This document shows positions 1 to 5,904 of a stretch of 13,952 nt of DNA, one piece after another. Position 1 is the first letter of the stretch. Every line of letters begins with the position of its first letter. The notes under the pieces are model-generated. The model worked only from the letters and a program-made list of their open reading frames with translations. It did no database searches and had not been told where the DNA came from. The position numbers and the translations under genes were made by a program. The DNA lies in assembly GCA_938049325.1 (NCBI GenBank), contig CALICC010000041.1, forward strand, positions 1-13,952, read 5' to 3'. This DNA comes from an uncultured Ilumatobacter sp. GTDB lineage: Bacteria > Actinomycetota > Acidimicrobiia > Acidimicrobiales > Ilumatobacteraceae.

Positions 1-109
1 CTTCCTCGCGTCCGACGATTCATCGTTCGTGAGCGGCGTGGCGTTGCCCGTCGACGGTGGATACGTGGCCGGACACTCGTACGGCATCAGCGAGCTGGTG
101 TTCGGCTGA
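1..109 (+). CDS. SDR family oxidoreductase, C-terminal fragment (5' end outside window)
   Basis: An open frame enters from the left edge (codons begin at base 2) and stops at TGA 107-109, giving about 35 residues. The visible tail contains FLASDDSSFVSGVALPVDGG followed by Tyr-Val-Ala-Gly. This is the classic end of a classical short-chain dehydrogenase/reductase: the FLASDxSSxVxG helix-turn and the VDGGY strand that closes the Rossmann fold. Such enzymes use NAD(P)H to oxidise or reduce alcohols and ketones. The catalytic Tyr-x-x-x-Lys and the cofactor-binding glycines lie outside the window, so neither substrate nor cofactor can be stated. It runs in the same direction as rpsT, but the 108-nt gap and a candidate promoter for rpsT suggest separate transcription. 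Confidence 0.85.
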   Translation, partial: FLASDDSSFVSGVALPVDGGYVAGHSYGISELVFG

Positions 110-132
110 CTGAAGTCGACCGCGTGGCGACG

Positions 133-162
133 TTGGGGTCCGATCACGCCGACCGATAGAGT
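133..162 (+). promoter_or_regulatory. Candidate promoter of rpsT
   Basis: TTGGGG at 133-138 and TAGAGT at 157-162 form -35 and -10 like hexamers with 18-bp spacing. Transcription would start near 169 and give a leader of about 49 nt before the rpsT ATG. The -35 is a poor match, so this is a visual assignment only. Confidence 0.4.
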
Positions 163-172
163 CCTGGGGCTG

Positions 173-214
173 TTCGAGGTGGACCTCGAACCCTGTCGAA
201 AGAAGTCGAAAGAG
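173..214 (+). promoter_or_regulatory. rpsT leader: perfect dyad plus 10-nt direct repeat
   Basis: TTCGAGGTGGACCTCGAA (173-190) is a perfect 8+8 inverted repeat around GG. It is followed by GTCGAAAGAA (195-204) and GTCGAAAGAG (205-214), a near-perfect tandem repeat ending 3 nt before the ATG at 218. The TTCGA of the dyad could pair with any of three downstream TCGAA copies, the last of which overlaps the purine-rich GAAAGAG that would serve as ribosome binding site. This layout could give alternative foldings, for example for ribosomal-protein autoregulation, but that is inference. Confidence 0.4.
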
Positions 215-217
215 ACC

Positions 218-469
218 ATGGCAAACATCAAGAGCCAAAAGAAGCGCATTCTCACCAACGCCAAGGCCCAGGAACGCAATAAGGCGATCCGCGCCGAGGT
301 TCGCACCCGCACGAAGGCCGCACTCGCCGCTGGCGACGCCGACGGCGAGGCCACTCGCGCCGCCATTGCCCGCATCGACCGGGCCGTCGCCAAGGGTGTC
401 ATTCACAAGAACACGGCTGCTCGCAAGAAGAGCCGCCTGATCAAGCAGATCCGTACGTCGGCCAGCTGA
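218..469 (+). CDS. rpsT: 30S ribosomal protein S20
   Basis: This 83-residue, very basic protein binds the 5' domain of 16S rRNA early in assembly of the small ribosomal subunit. The start MANIKSQKKRILTNAKAQER is the near-invariant S20 N-terminus. The C-terminal half, with KGVIHKNTAARKKSRL, is the conserved Lys/Arg-rich helix. The length matches the family (about 85 residues). The ATG at 218 is chosen over an in-frame GTG at 179, because the latter would add 13 residues with no S20 counterpart. The purine-rich GAAAGAG lies just upstream. A strong intrinsic terminator follows at 487-524, so the gene is probably monocistronic. In many actinomycetes rpsT faces holA directly; here two genes lie between them. 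Confidence 0.97.
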   Translation: MANIKSQKKRILTNAKAQERNKAIRAEVRTRTKAALAAGDADGEATRAAIARIDRAVAKGVIHKNTAARKKSRLIKQIRTSAS

Positions 470-486
470 CCCCACAGAATTCGAGC

Positions 487-524
487 AGACGGCGTCGCCT
501 TCGGGCGGCGCCGTTTGTCGTTTT
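487..524 (+). terminator. Intrinsic terminator of rpsT
   Basis: GGCGTCGCC (491-499) pairs with GGCGGCGCC (504-512) around a TTCG tetraloop, with one G-U wobble. Flanking bases extend the stem (C490-G513, A489-T514, and beyond with one wobble). A T-rich tail ending in TTTT at 521-524 follows. This is a textbook rho-independent terminator for plus-strand transcription. The minus-strand side has no T-run. Confidence 0.88.
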
Positions 525-582
525 CGGACGTAGACCGTCGACGGCAAGACGACTCGCGTCGAGCGAGACAGGTCGCGGCGGT

Positions 583-1443
583 TCAGGCGCTGACGAGCAG
601 ACGGTCGTTCAACGAACCCTCCACTCCGAAGAGGCGCTCGCGCCACGTTTCGAGCAGCTCGGTCGTGTCGTGGTCGTCGGGGTGGAAGTCTTCGCGGTTG
701 TAGTCGCGCACGTGGCGCCAGACCGCCTTGGTGAAGAACGGATTCTGCTTGATCCGCCGCAAGCTCGTACGCAGCGCGCCGCGACGGTACGTCTCGCGGT
801 CACCGATCATGGCCCCGGCGATTTGCAGGGCCATCCCGCCGAGAAACGACAGGCAGATGTAGTTCATGGTCCAGCGCCGGGTGCGCTCGGTTCCACCGAC
901 ATGCTTGTAGACGTCGAACGCAACCGCCTTGTGCTCTGACTCTTCGAGTGCGTGCCACACGAACACATCGACCATCTCCGGCGCACCGATCAGCTCTCGC
1001 GCCGACTCGTGGGTGAGGATCACCTCGGCGAACGTGGCGGTGAAGTGTTCGAGCGCCGCCGTCATCGCGAGATTTGCGTGCGGCGACACCATTTTCGCTC
1101 GCCAACCCAAACCCTTCTTGGTGATTCGCTCGACCAGCTTGGTCGGATAGCCCAGGGCGTCGAGGCGGTCGTTGAGCACTCGGTGCTCGCGACCGTGAAC
1201 GGCCTCCTGCCCGATGAATCCCGCGACCTGGCGCTTCAACTCCGGGTCGGTGATGTCGTTGCGAAAATGGCGCACGGATCGGACGAAGAACTCTTCGCCA
1301 TCGGGAAAGACGCCGGACAGCGATGCCAGCGTGTGGCTCATGAACAGGTCGCCGTCGCCCGCGAAGTACTTCGGCAAGTCCACCAGAGACTCCTCGAACG
1401 ACATCCGACGGGTGGGTACTGGCCGCTGCGCTGTGACTCCCAT
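583..1443 (-). CDS. PF10118-type 'metal-dependent hydrolase' (ferritin-like helical protein)
   Basis: This 286-residue protein matches the COG3687/PF10118 family, called metal-dependent hydrolase although its biochemistry is poorly known. Putative metal ligands recur in the pattern of a carboxylate/histidine-bridged helical bundle: Glu50-Glu51 (DGEEFF), QEAVHGREH at 79-87, ALEHFTA at 130-136 and WHALEESEHKAVAFD at 163-177. A hydrophobic stretch near 194-212 could be a membrane-contacting or buried helix. The ATG at 1443 is preferred over Met14 because a -10 box lies exactly 6 nt upstream and there is no Shine-Dalgarno sequence, which fits a leaderless mRNA. It is divergent from a TetR-family gene that probably represses it. 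Fold and family are recognised by motif; the reaction is unknown. Confidence 0.85.
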   Translation of the reverse strand: MGVTAQRPVPTRRMSFEESLVDLPKYFAGDGDLFMSHTLASLSGVFPDGEEFFVRSVRHFRNDITDPELKRQVAGFIGQEAVHGREHRVLNDRLDALGYPTKLVERITKKGLGWRAKMVSPHANLAMTAALEHFTATFAEVILTHESARELIGAPEMVDVFVWHALEESEHKAVAFDVYKHVGGTERTRRWTMNYICLSFLGGMALQIAGAMIGDRETYRRGALRTSLRRIKQNPFFTKAVWRHVRDYNREDFHPDDHDTTELLETWRERLFGVEGSLNDRLLVSA

Positions 1444-1449
1444 GACGTC

Positions 1450-1478
1450 ATCGTAGAGAAATTGAGAGATTAACTCAA
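1450..1478 (-). promoter_or_regulatory. Leaderless promoter of the PF10118 gene
   Basis: Read on the minus strand, TTGAGT (1478-1473), a 17-bp spacer and TACGAT (1455-1450) are followed by 6 nt and the ATG at 1443. Transcription should therefore start at or next to the A of the start codon. No ribosome binding site precedes the ATG. ATGACGTCAT (1442-1451) is also a perfect 10-bp palindrome overlapping the start codon and -10 box. Confidence 0.6.
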
Positions 1479-1488
1479 TCCCTCAATT
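1460..1488. promoter_or_regulatory. Putative TetR operator: three ATTGAG half-sites
   Basis: ATTGAG occurs at 1461-1466 and in inverted form (CTCAAT) at 1474-1479 and 1482-1487. Two overlapping inverted repeats result: a short one with a 7-bp centre, and a longer one using AATTGAG (1460-1466) with CTCAATT (1482-1488). The array covers the -35 boxes of both divergent promoters, where a TetR dimer or pair of dimers would block both genes. That the adjacent TetR protein binds here is inference from position. Confidence 0.55.
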
Positions 1489-1498
1489 CTGATACGTT
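1470..1498 (+). promoter_or_regulatory. Leaderless promoter of the tetR-family gene
   Basis: TTAACT (1470-1475), a 17-bp spacer and TACGTT (1493-1498) are followed by exactly 6 nt and the ATG at 1505. The geometry mirrors the opposite promoter and places the transcription start at the A of the start codon. No Shine-Dalgarno sequence is present. The two -35 boxes overlap, so both promoters share the same control region. Confidence 0.55.
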
Positions 1499-1504
1499 CG
1501 TCAC

Positions 1505-2098
1505 ATGGGCGCAGCGACCACCTCGAAGGGAGAGATCTCGCGCCAGGCGATCCTTGGCGCCGCCGTACGCCGCTTCGGGTCGAACGGCTATCGGTCGTCC
1601 AGTGTTGCCGACATCGCTCGCGATGCCGACGTGAGCGGCAGCCTCGCCTACGCCTACTTCGACAACAAGGAAGACCTGTTTCTCGCCGCGCTCGACCACG
1701 ACGTGGCGACGCTCATCCAGGAAGGTGTGTCGACCATCCTCGAAACGCCAGGCGATCAGTCGTGGCGCGACACGCTGATCTTCTCGCTCGTGAGCGCGCT
1801 CGACGACCATCCACTCGCACGCCGCGTTCTGGCCGGGCTCGAACCTCGGGCCACCGGTCGCATGATCGAACTCCCCGCGTTGAACGAGCTCCGCAAGGCC
1901 ATGGCCGACCGGCTCCGAAGTGACCAGGAACTCGGCCTGATCCGCACCGACATCGACCTCGAATCGATGGGCCGGGGCATCGTGTCGATCTACGTGTCGA
2001 TGCTGATGGCCGTCGTGCAATTCGGCAACGAGGGCATCGAGGCCTACGGGCCCGACGTGATGAACGTGCTCGGCGCCGCGATCGACGCCACCGACTGA
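1505..2098 (+). CDS. TetR/AcrR family transcriptional regulator
   Basis: This 197-residue protein has the TetR layout. The N-terminal three-helix DNA-binding domain (about residues 11-60) includes AILGAAVRRFGSNGYRSSSV, then ADIARDADVSGSLAYAYF as the helix-turn-helix and DNKEDLFLAAL closing it. The remainder is an all-helical ligand-binding and dimerisation domain with no recognisable ligand signature. Such proteins normally repress, and are released by a small molecule. The gene is divergent from the PF10118 gene across 61 bp containing inverted ATTGAG sites, so autoregulation and control of the neighbour are likely. The ATG at 1505 sits 6 nt after a -10 box without a ribosome binding site. 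Its stop lies only 4 nt from the convergent holA stop. The ligand is unknown. Confidence 0.93.
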   Translation: MGAATTSKGEISRQAILGAAVRRFGSNGYRSSSVADIARDADVSGSLAYAYFDNKEDLFLAALDHDVATLIQEGVSTILETPGDQSWRDTLIFSLVSALDDHPLARRVLAGLEPRATGRMIELPALNELRKAMADRLRSDQELGLIRTDIDLESMGRGIVSIYVSMLMAVVQFGNEGIEAYGPDVMNVLGAAIDATD

Positions 2099-2102
2099 CG
2101 GC

Positions 2103-3059
2103 TCAGCGCAGCTTCGACAGCCGGGCCACGAGGACTTCCATGATCAGCTCGGCATCGAGGTCGGTGCCACCACGCAGATCGAGGTCGGCTGCGGCCAGCA
2201 GTTCCATCGCCCGCTTCGTCGAAGCTCCACCGAGCCGGTTGTAGTTCTGCAGTGCCTTCTTGGCAGGGAACCCCTTCAACCCGGTGGCCGCTGCGGCGTC
2301 TTGTTCGCTGCGGGCATTCGCTCCGTCGAGGCGAGCCAAGCCGGCGTAGTGGTTGTGCAGCGTCGACATGATCTGGAGTGGATGACGCTTGCCGCCGTGA
2401 ATCATGCGGCCCATCAGCGTGAGTGCCTTCGTCGTGTCGCCGGCAGCGATGGCATCGGTGAAGTCCCACGGCGGCACTCCCCCGGCTTCGCCGAGAAACG
2501 GCTCGATGTCGGCTTCCGACAGCGTGGCGCCATCGCCGTAGGCGCCGCGCAATGTCGCGAGTACGCCGTCGAGGCGCCCGGGTTCCTCACCCAACCAATC
2601 GGTCAGACGTTGGATCGCACGCGGGTCGATCGACACGCCGGCGGACTTGATCTGGTCGCGAATCCACGTCCCGCGATCGCCGGCCTTCTTCGGCGGGGCT
2701 GTGGCGATCACCGTGCCCACGGCCTTGACGCCGTCGGACAGCTTCTTCGACATGCGTCCCTCGCCACCTTCGGCGAGCACGAGGTCCGACGAGTCGAGCG
2801 GGTTGTCGAAGTAGGCCAGCAGCGCAGGAAGGTCGTCGACGTTGAAGCGACTCACGCCACGAGCGACGATGACTCGCTTGTCGGTCAGGAACGGCGGTGT
2901 TTGGGCGGCGTCGACCACGAGGCGCAGCTCGTAGTCCTCGGCATCGAACTCGTCGACCATCATCGACCGTTCGCCATCTCCCACGAGCGTGTTGACGAGG
3001 TCGGCAACAGCGGTGCGTACGAGCGACTCGTCGTCACCGGTCAGAAGGTAGATCGCCAT
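2103..3059 (-). CDS. holA: DNA polymerase III subunit delta
   Basis: This 318-residue protein has the usual length of HolA, the clamp-loader subunit that opens the beta sliding clamp during replication. Features seen are the N-terminal YLLTGDDESLVRTAVADL (normally YLLxGxExxL in the family), then AQTPPFLTDKRVIVARGV, where the family has its 'slppFgxkRlVvv' motif. A helical middle (GRLDGVLATL) and a C-terminal collar domain with QIMSTLHNHYAGLARL and DLDLRGGTDLDAELIMEVLV follow. The ATG overlaps the end of comEC by 26 bp and has no clear Shine-Dalgarno sequence, so translation is probably coupled. Its position downstream of comEA-comEC and convergent toward rpsT is the conserved actinomycete arrangement and supports the call. 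Confidence 0.95.
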   Translation of the reverse strand: MAIYLLTGDDESLVRTAVADLVNTLVGDGERSMMVDEFDAEDYELRLVVDAAQTPPFLTDKRVIVARGVSRFNVDDLPALLAYFDNPLDSSDLVLAEGGEGRMSKKLSDGVKAVGTVIATAPPKKAGDRGTWIRDQIKSAGVSIDPRAIQRLTDWLGEEPGRLDGVLATLRGAYGDGATLSEADIEPFLGEAGGVPPWDFTDAIAAGDTTKALTLMGRMIHGGKRHPLQIMSTLHNHYAGLARLDGANARSEQDAAAATGLKGFPAKKALQNYNRLGGASTKRAMELLAAADLDLRGGTDLDAELIMEVLVARLSKLR

Positions 3060-4536
3060 GAGTGTCGGCAGTATTGCGTGAAATCCGCAACAGCACGACC
3101 AGGACGATCAAGACGAGCACCCAACCCACGATCTGCGCATGCGGTCCGGGTTCGAGGCGAGCGCCGATCATGGCCACGGTGTCGACCCACCGCGTGCCGA
3201 GCCGCGCCGGGAACATGACAACGGTCGCCACCTGCGGGACCGAACCCGCGAGAAGCGCGGCGGGGAGGCCGTAGAGCATCACCGCACCGGCGACGGGAAC
3301 GGCGAGCAGGTTGGCGGGAATGCTGACCAGCGGGAGGCGACCGAAGACCAGCACACTGGGAATCGCGACCCCGAGCTGAGCGCCGAGCGTGACCCCGAGC
3401 GGCAGGGCGAAGAGGCGCATTCCCCGGAGCCGGGCGAGGCGCGTGGCGATCCACGGCCCCACTCCGCTCACCCCAGCCGTTGCGCCGACCGACAACCAGA
3501 ACCCGACCGACAGCACCAGGAGCGGGTCGACGAGGACCAAACCCAACACGGCAACGGTCAGGATGCGGATCGATGATCGCTCACGGCCCAACACGAACGC
3601 GGTCGCCGAAAGACCCGCCATCACCCCCGCTCGCACGATCGATGGCTCGAACCTGGTCAACATGACGAACCAGATGATCAAGCCGACGGTGACCGTCCAT
3701 CGAGCGGCGGGTCGCAATCGGCGCAACACCGGCCCGGCCGCAGCCAGGAGAAAACTCACATTCTGGCCAGACACCGCCGTCAGGTGCGACAGTCCACTGG
3801 CCCGGAATCGCTGGATCATCGCCCGTGGCTGATCGCGGTCATCACCGACCACCAGGCCGCGAAACAGCGCGCCGTCATCGTGTGGCAGCGTGGCGCCAGC
3901 TCGCTCGATCATCGCCCTCACTCGATTCGAGGCGATGCTCAGCCCGCCGACCGATCGCACGTCGCTCGCCCATTCGACCTCGAACTCGCCGACCACGTGC
4001 TGCCAAGCAACCCGACCGGCACGTTCGTCGGTGAGGCGTGTGCGAACGCCTTGCATTGCGACCCACTCCCCTCCGCGCCACTCCTGCGCGCGCAGCTGTC
4101 GCGCCCGCCCTCGTGTCCAGATCTCGAAGCGCTCGTCGCCGACCTGCACGATCGTCCGAGTTGCCCCCGGGTACGACTGAGGGTCGTCGACTACACGAAC
4201 CCATCCGCTAAACGCACCGAGGACGTTCGGTTCGAGTGCCGCTCGGCTCTGGTCGCCGCGCACGACGCCACCACAACCGAGGCACATCGCGAGAACGAAG
4301 ACCCATGTCGATCGCAAGCCCACGGCGAACACCGCGGCGCACGCCACCACGTACCCAATACTCCCGGTGGTCACCGCGACGATGACGACAACGCAGATGG
4401 CGACGAGTCGTGGCGTGCTCAGGTGGTGCCCGGTTCCAGCGCGAGTGTTGGCGTATCGTTCACCCTCAGTGTCCGTTCCAGTACCACCACGAGCGCCCGC
4501 GCCCGGCGCACCGGTGTCGCCATCGAGCGCGACCAT
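3034..4536 (-). CDS. comEC: ComEC/Rec2-type DNA-uptake channel protein without the C-terminal MBL domain
   Basis: ComEC forms the inner-membrane channel through which single-stranded DNA enters during natural transformation. With the chosen start this protein has 500 residues. N-terminal hydrophobic segments (about 43-90) are followed by an OB-fold-like soluble stretch (about 100-200). The competence core comes next: HLTAVSGQNVSFLL (from about residue 251), RAGVMAGLSATAFVLG, and repeated hydrophobic helices to the end. The C-terminal metallo-beta-lactamase-like domain of full-length ComEC (700-800 residues) is absent, as I recall for the mycobacterial homologue. The start is uncertain: ATG 4536 is used, but GTG 4554 is also in frame and the first 40 residues are Gly/Thr-rich low complexity. 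The 5' end overlaps the plus-strand membrane-protein gene head-on. The 3' end overlaps holA by 26 bp. Confidence 0.9.
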   Translation of the reverse strand: MVALDGDTGAPGAGARGGTGTDTEGERYANTRAGTGHHLSTPRLVAICVVVIVAVTTGSIGYVVACAAVFAVGLRSTWVFVLAMCLGCGGVVRGDQSRAALEPNVLGAFSGWVRVVDDPQSYPGATRTIVQVGDERFEIWTRGRARQLRAQEWRGGEWVAMQGVRTRLTDERAGRVAWQHVVGEFEVEWASDVRSVGGLSIASNRVRAMIERAGATLPHDDGALFRGLVVGDDRDQPRAMIQRFRASGLSHLTAVSGQNVSFLLAAAGPVLRRLRPAARWTVTVGLIIWFVMLTRFEPSIVRAGVMAGLSATAFVLGRERSSIRILTVAVLGLVLVDPLLVLSVGFWLSVGATAGVSGVGPWIATRLARLRGMRLFALPLGVTLGAQLGVAIPSVLVFGRLPLVSIPANLLAVPVAGAVMLYGLPAALLAGSVPQVATVVMFPARLGTRWVDTVAMIGARLEPGPHAQIVGWVLVLIVLVVLLRISRNTADTHGDLPSDR

Positions 4537-4963
4537 CGCCGAATACAGCCTCACCGGCGGACCCCGCTGGTATCGCGATCGAATCCGCGTGGGCGGACCG
4601 TTCGTGGCCCTCGTGATTCCCGGGATCGTCGGAGCGATCGCCTATGGGTCGCTCCAGTTGTCGGACTCAGCGTGGAGCGGACCGGTCGGATTGATCGGCG
4701 GTTACTACGCCGGACCGACATTGCTCGCCATTGGCGCGCCGTTTGCCGACCGCAGCGTCTACCCGTTCGCGGCGGCTGCTTCAGCGGTGATGTGGCTCCT
4801 GATCGGCATGCTGGCGTCGCGTCGAGCCACGCGGAATCCGATGGCGTCGTGGTGGGATTTTTGGCGCCACTATCTGTGGATGCTGTTCGGCGTGTGGGTC
4901 GGCGTGACCGTCGCATTGGCCGTGGCAACCGTGCGAATCGGTAGCGGCGTCGTCGATTGGTGA
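4514..4963 (+). CDS. Small multi-pass membrane protein, unknown function
   Basis: I do not recognise this protein. From GTG 4514 it has 149 residues with about four hydrophobic helices: FVALVIPGIVGAIAYGSL, a Gly/Tyr-rich segment around GLIGGYYAGPTLLAIGAPF, FAAAASAVMWLLIGMLAS and MLFGVWVGVTVALAVATV. Basic loops include RRATR and a Trp-rich stretch (WWDFW). It lies on the plus strand between convergent comEA and divergent comEC, interrupting a usually contiguous pair. The start is uncertain. The frame is open back to GTG 4367, with another GTG at 4469 (7 nt after TATCGT plus TCA) and a later GTG at 4589. The longer versions add Pro/Ala-rich sequence antisense to the start of comEC. Hydrophobic periodicity in this frame is good evidence that it is real. 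Confidence 0.65.
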   Translation: MSPSSATIAEYSLTGGPRWYRDRIRVGGPFVALVIPGIVGAIAYGSLQLSDSAWSGPVGLIGGYYAGPTLLAIGAPFADRSVYPFAAAASAVMWLLIGMLASRRATRNPMASWWDFWRHYLWMLFGVWVGVTVALAVATVRIGSGVVDW

Positions 4964-4984
4964 TCTGCGTCGTCGCTGCGCTGC

Positions 4985-5698
4985 TCACGTGGTCACCAGT
5001 TCGCTGAGGGCCAGCATCTTCGCCGGGCCGATGCCCGGCACCCGTTCGAGATCGGCCACCGATGCAAAGGGCCCGTTGCGCTCGCGCTCAGCCACGATGG
5101 CCGTGGCCGTGGCCGGGCCGACTCCTGGAAGCGTTTCGAGTTCGTCTGCCGTTGCTCGATTGACGTCGAGTGGACCCACCGGGTTCGGCGCGGCATCGCC
5201 CGCGGCCGGGGTGATCGGCGCCGCAACGTCTTCGCCCTCCTCGGGCACGTAGATGCGGCTGCCGTCGACGACCATCGACGCCAGATTCAACGCATCGAGG
5301 TCGGCCGTCGGCACGGGGCCGCCAGCCGCGTCGACAGCGTCGTCAACGCGACTCGAGGCGGGCACGACGTAGACCCCAGGGGCGACGACGGCGCCCGCCA
5401 CGTGCACGCTCACGACACCCGAAGGAGGAACCGACGTCGTCGTCATCGACGTCGGAGGCGGCGCGAGTGTGGCGATGGGAACAGATGCCGATGATGCGAC
5501 CGGCAGCGTTGCCTCCGATGGCGGCGGCGGCGTGCGCAACAGCCAGAACGCACCGCCGCACACGATCAGCACCGCGACCGCCGAGGTGACCAGTCGCGTC
5601 AATCCAAACCACTCGGTCCACTCGCGAACGCGATCGGCGAATGCGACCCTCGGCTCGGGTCGTTCGACCGGCTCGGGTTCGGCCAACTGTCTTCCCAC
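4985..5698 (-). CDS. comEA: ComEA family helix-hairpin-helix DNA-binding protein
   Basis: ComEA is a membrane-anchored receptor that binds incoming double-stranded DNA and hands it to ComEC. The 237 residues show a short cytoplasmic N-terminus, a membrane anchor (about 34-54, LVTSAVAVLIVCGGAFWLL), and a Pro/Thr-rich spacer (55-92). An SLBB domain follows (about 96-153, VHVAGAVVAPGVYVVPASSR through DGSRIYVPEEGE). Two helix-hairpin-helix motifs end the protein: LDVNRATADELETLPGVGPA at 177-196 and FASVADLERVPGIGPAKMLA at 211-230. GTG 5698 is chosen because GAGGAG lies 5 nt upstream (5704-5709); a GTG at 5734 would add 12 residues without a good site. Its stop is 21 nt from that of the convergent small membrane protein. 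Confidence 0.95.
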   Translation of the reverse strand: MGRQLAEPEPVERPEPRVAFADRVREWTEWFGLTRLVTSAVAVLIVCGGAFWLLRTPPPPSEATLPVASSASVPIATLAPPPTSMTTTSVPPSGVVSVHVAGAVVAPGVYVVPASSRVDDAVDAAGGPVPTADLDALNLASMVVDGSRIYVPEEGEDVAAPITPAAGDAAPNPVGPLDVNRATADELETLPGVGPATATAIVAERERNGPFASVADLERVPGIGPAKMLALSELVTT

Positions 5699-5718
5699 GG
5701 CAACTCCTCGACTGACAC

Positions 5719-5732
5719 GCGGGCACGCCCGC
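5719..5732 (-). promoter_or_regulatory. Hairpin just upstream of the comEA ribosome binding site
   Basis: GCGGGC (5719-5724) and GCCCGC (5727-5732) form a perfect inverted repeat with a 2-nt centre, ending 10 nt upstream of the GAGGAG of comEA. In the mRNA it could fold as a short GC stem. Any effect on comEA expression is speculative. Confidence 0.25.
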
Positions 5733-5765
5733 ACAGATCAGGAGAGAGTCGGTCAGGCCAAGGTA

Positions 5766-5783
5766 CCGCCGGGACCGGCGGTT
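5766..5783. promoter_or_regulatory. 18-bp palindrome between comEA and the dioxygenase gene
   Basis: ACCGCCGGGACCGGCGGT is a perfect 8+8 inverted repeat around GA, midway in the 206-bp spacer between divergent comEA and the carotenoid oxygenase gene. No T-run follows on either strand, so a terminator is unlikely. A poor -35-like TTGCGA begins at its last base (5783). It looks like an operator for an unidentified dimeric regulator. I found no ORF in the rest of the 5699-5904 spacer. Confidence 0.35.
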
Positions 5784-5890
5784 GCGACTCGTAGCGGCTC
5801 CCGTACGTCGGGCCAATTGGGTCACTGGTACGTTCAGACCACCCCCTCCGAGAAGCACACCCGAGATCGCCCGCCAGCGAGACCACGCCG

Positions 5891-5896
5891 AAGGAG
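5891..5896 (+). promoter_or_regulatory. Ribosome binding site of the dioxygenase gene
   Basis: AAGGAG ends 8 nt before the ATG at 5905. It fixes that start against in-frame codons further upstream (open to about 5782). It contrasts with the Shine-Dalgarno-less starts elsewhere in the window. Confidence 0.75.
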
Positions 5897-5904
5897 AACA
5901 CGTC

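Noticed and set aside
179..217. Upstream GTG start for rpsT
   Set aside because: It would add 13 residues not found in S20. The family N-terminus begins exactly at ATG 218, and 179 lies inside the leader dyad.
535..544. CCGTCGACGG palindrome downstream of the PF10118 gene
   Set aside because: A 10-bp GC-rich palindrome is common by chance here, and no functional context supports it.
2301..3218. 305-codon plus-strand open frame antisense to holA
   Set aside because: It mirrors holA codon structure in GC-rich DNA. Composition is Arg/His/Val-rich with no domain, and holA on the other strand is unambiguous.
3784..4944. 386-codon plus-strand open frame across comEC and the small membrane protein gene
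   Set aside because: It overlaps two better-supported genes in other frames and is His/Arg/Asp-rich without any recognisable motif.
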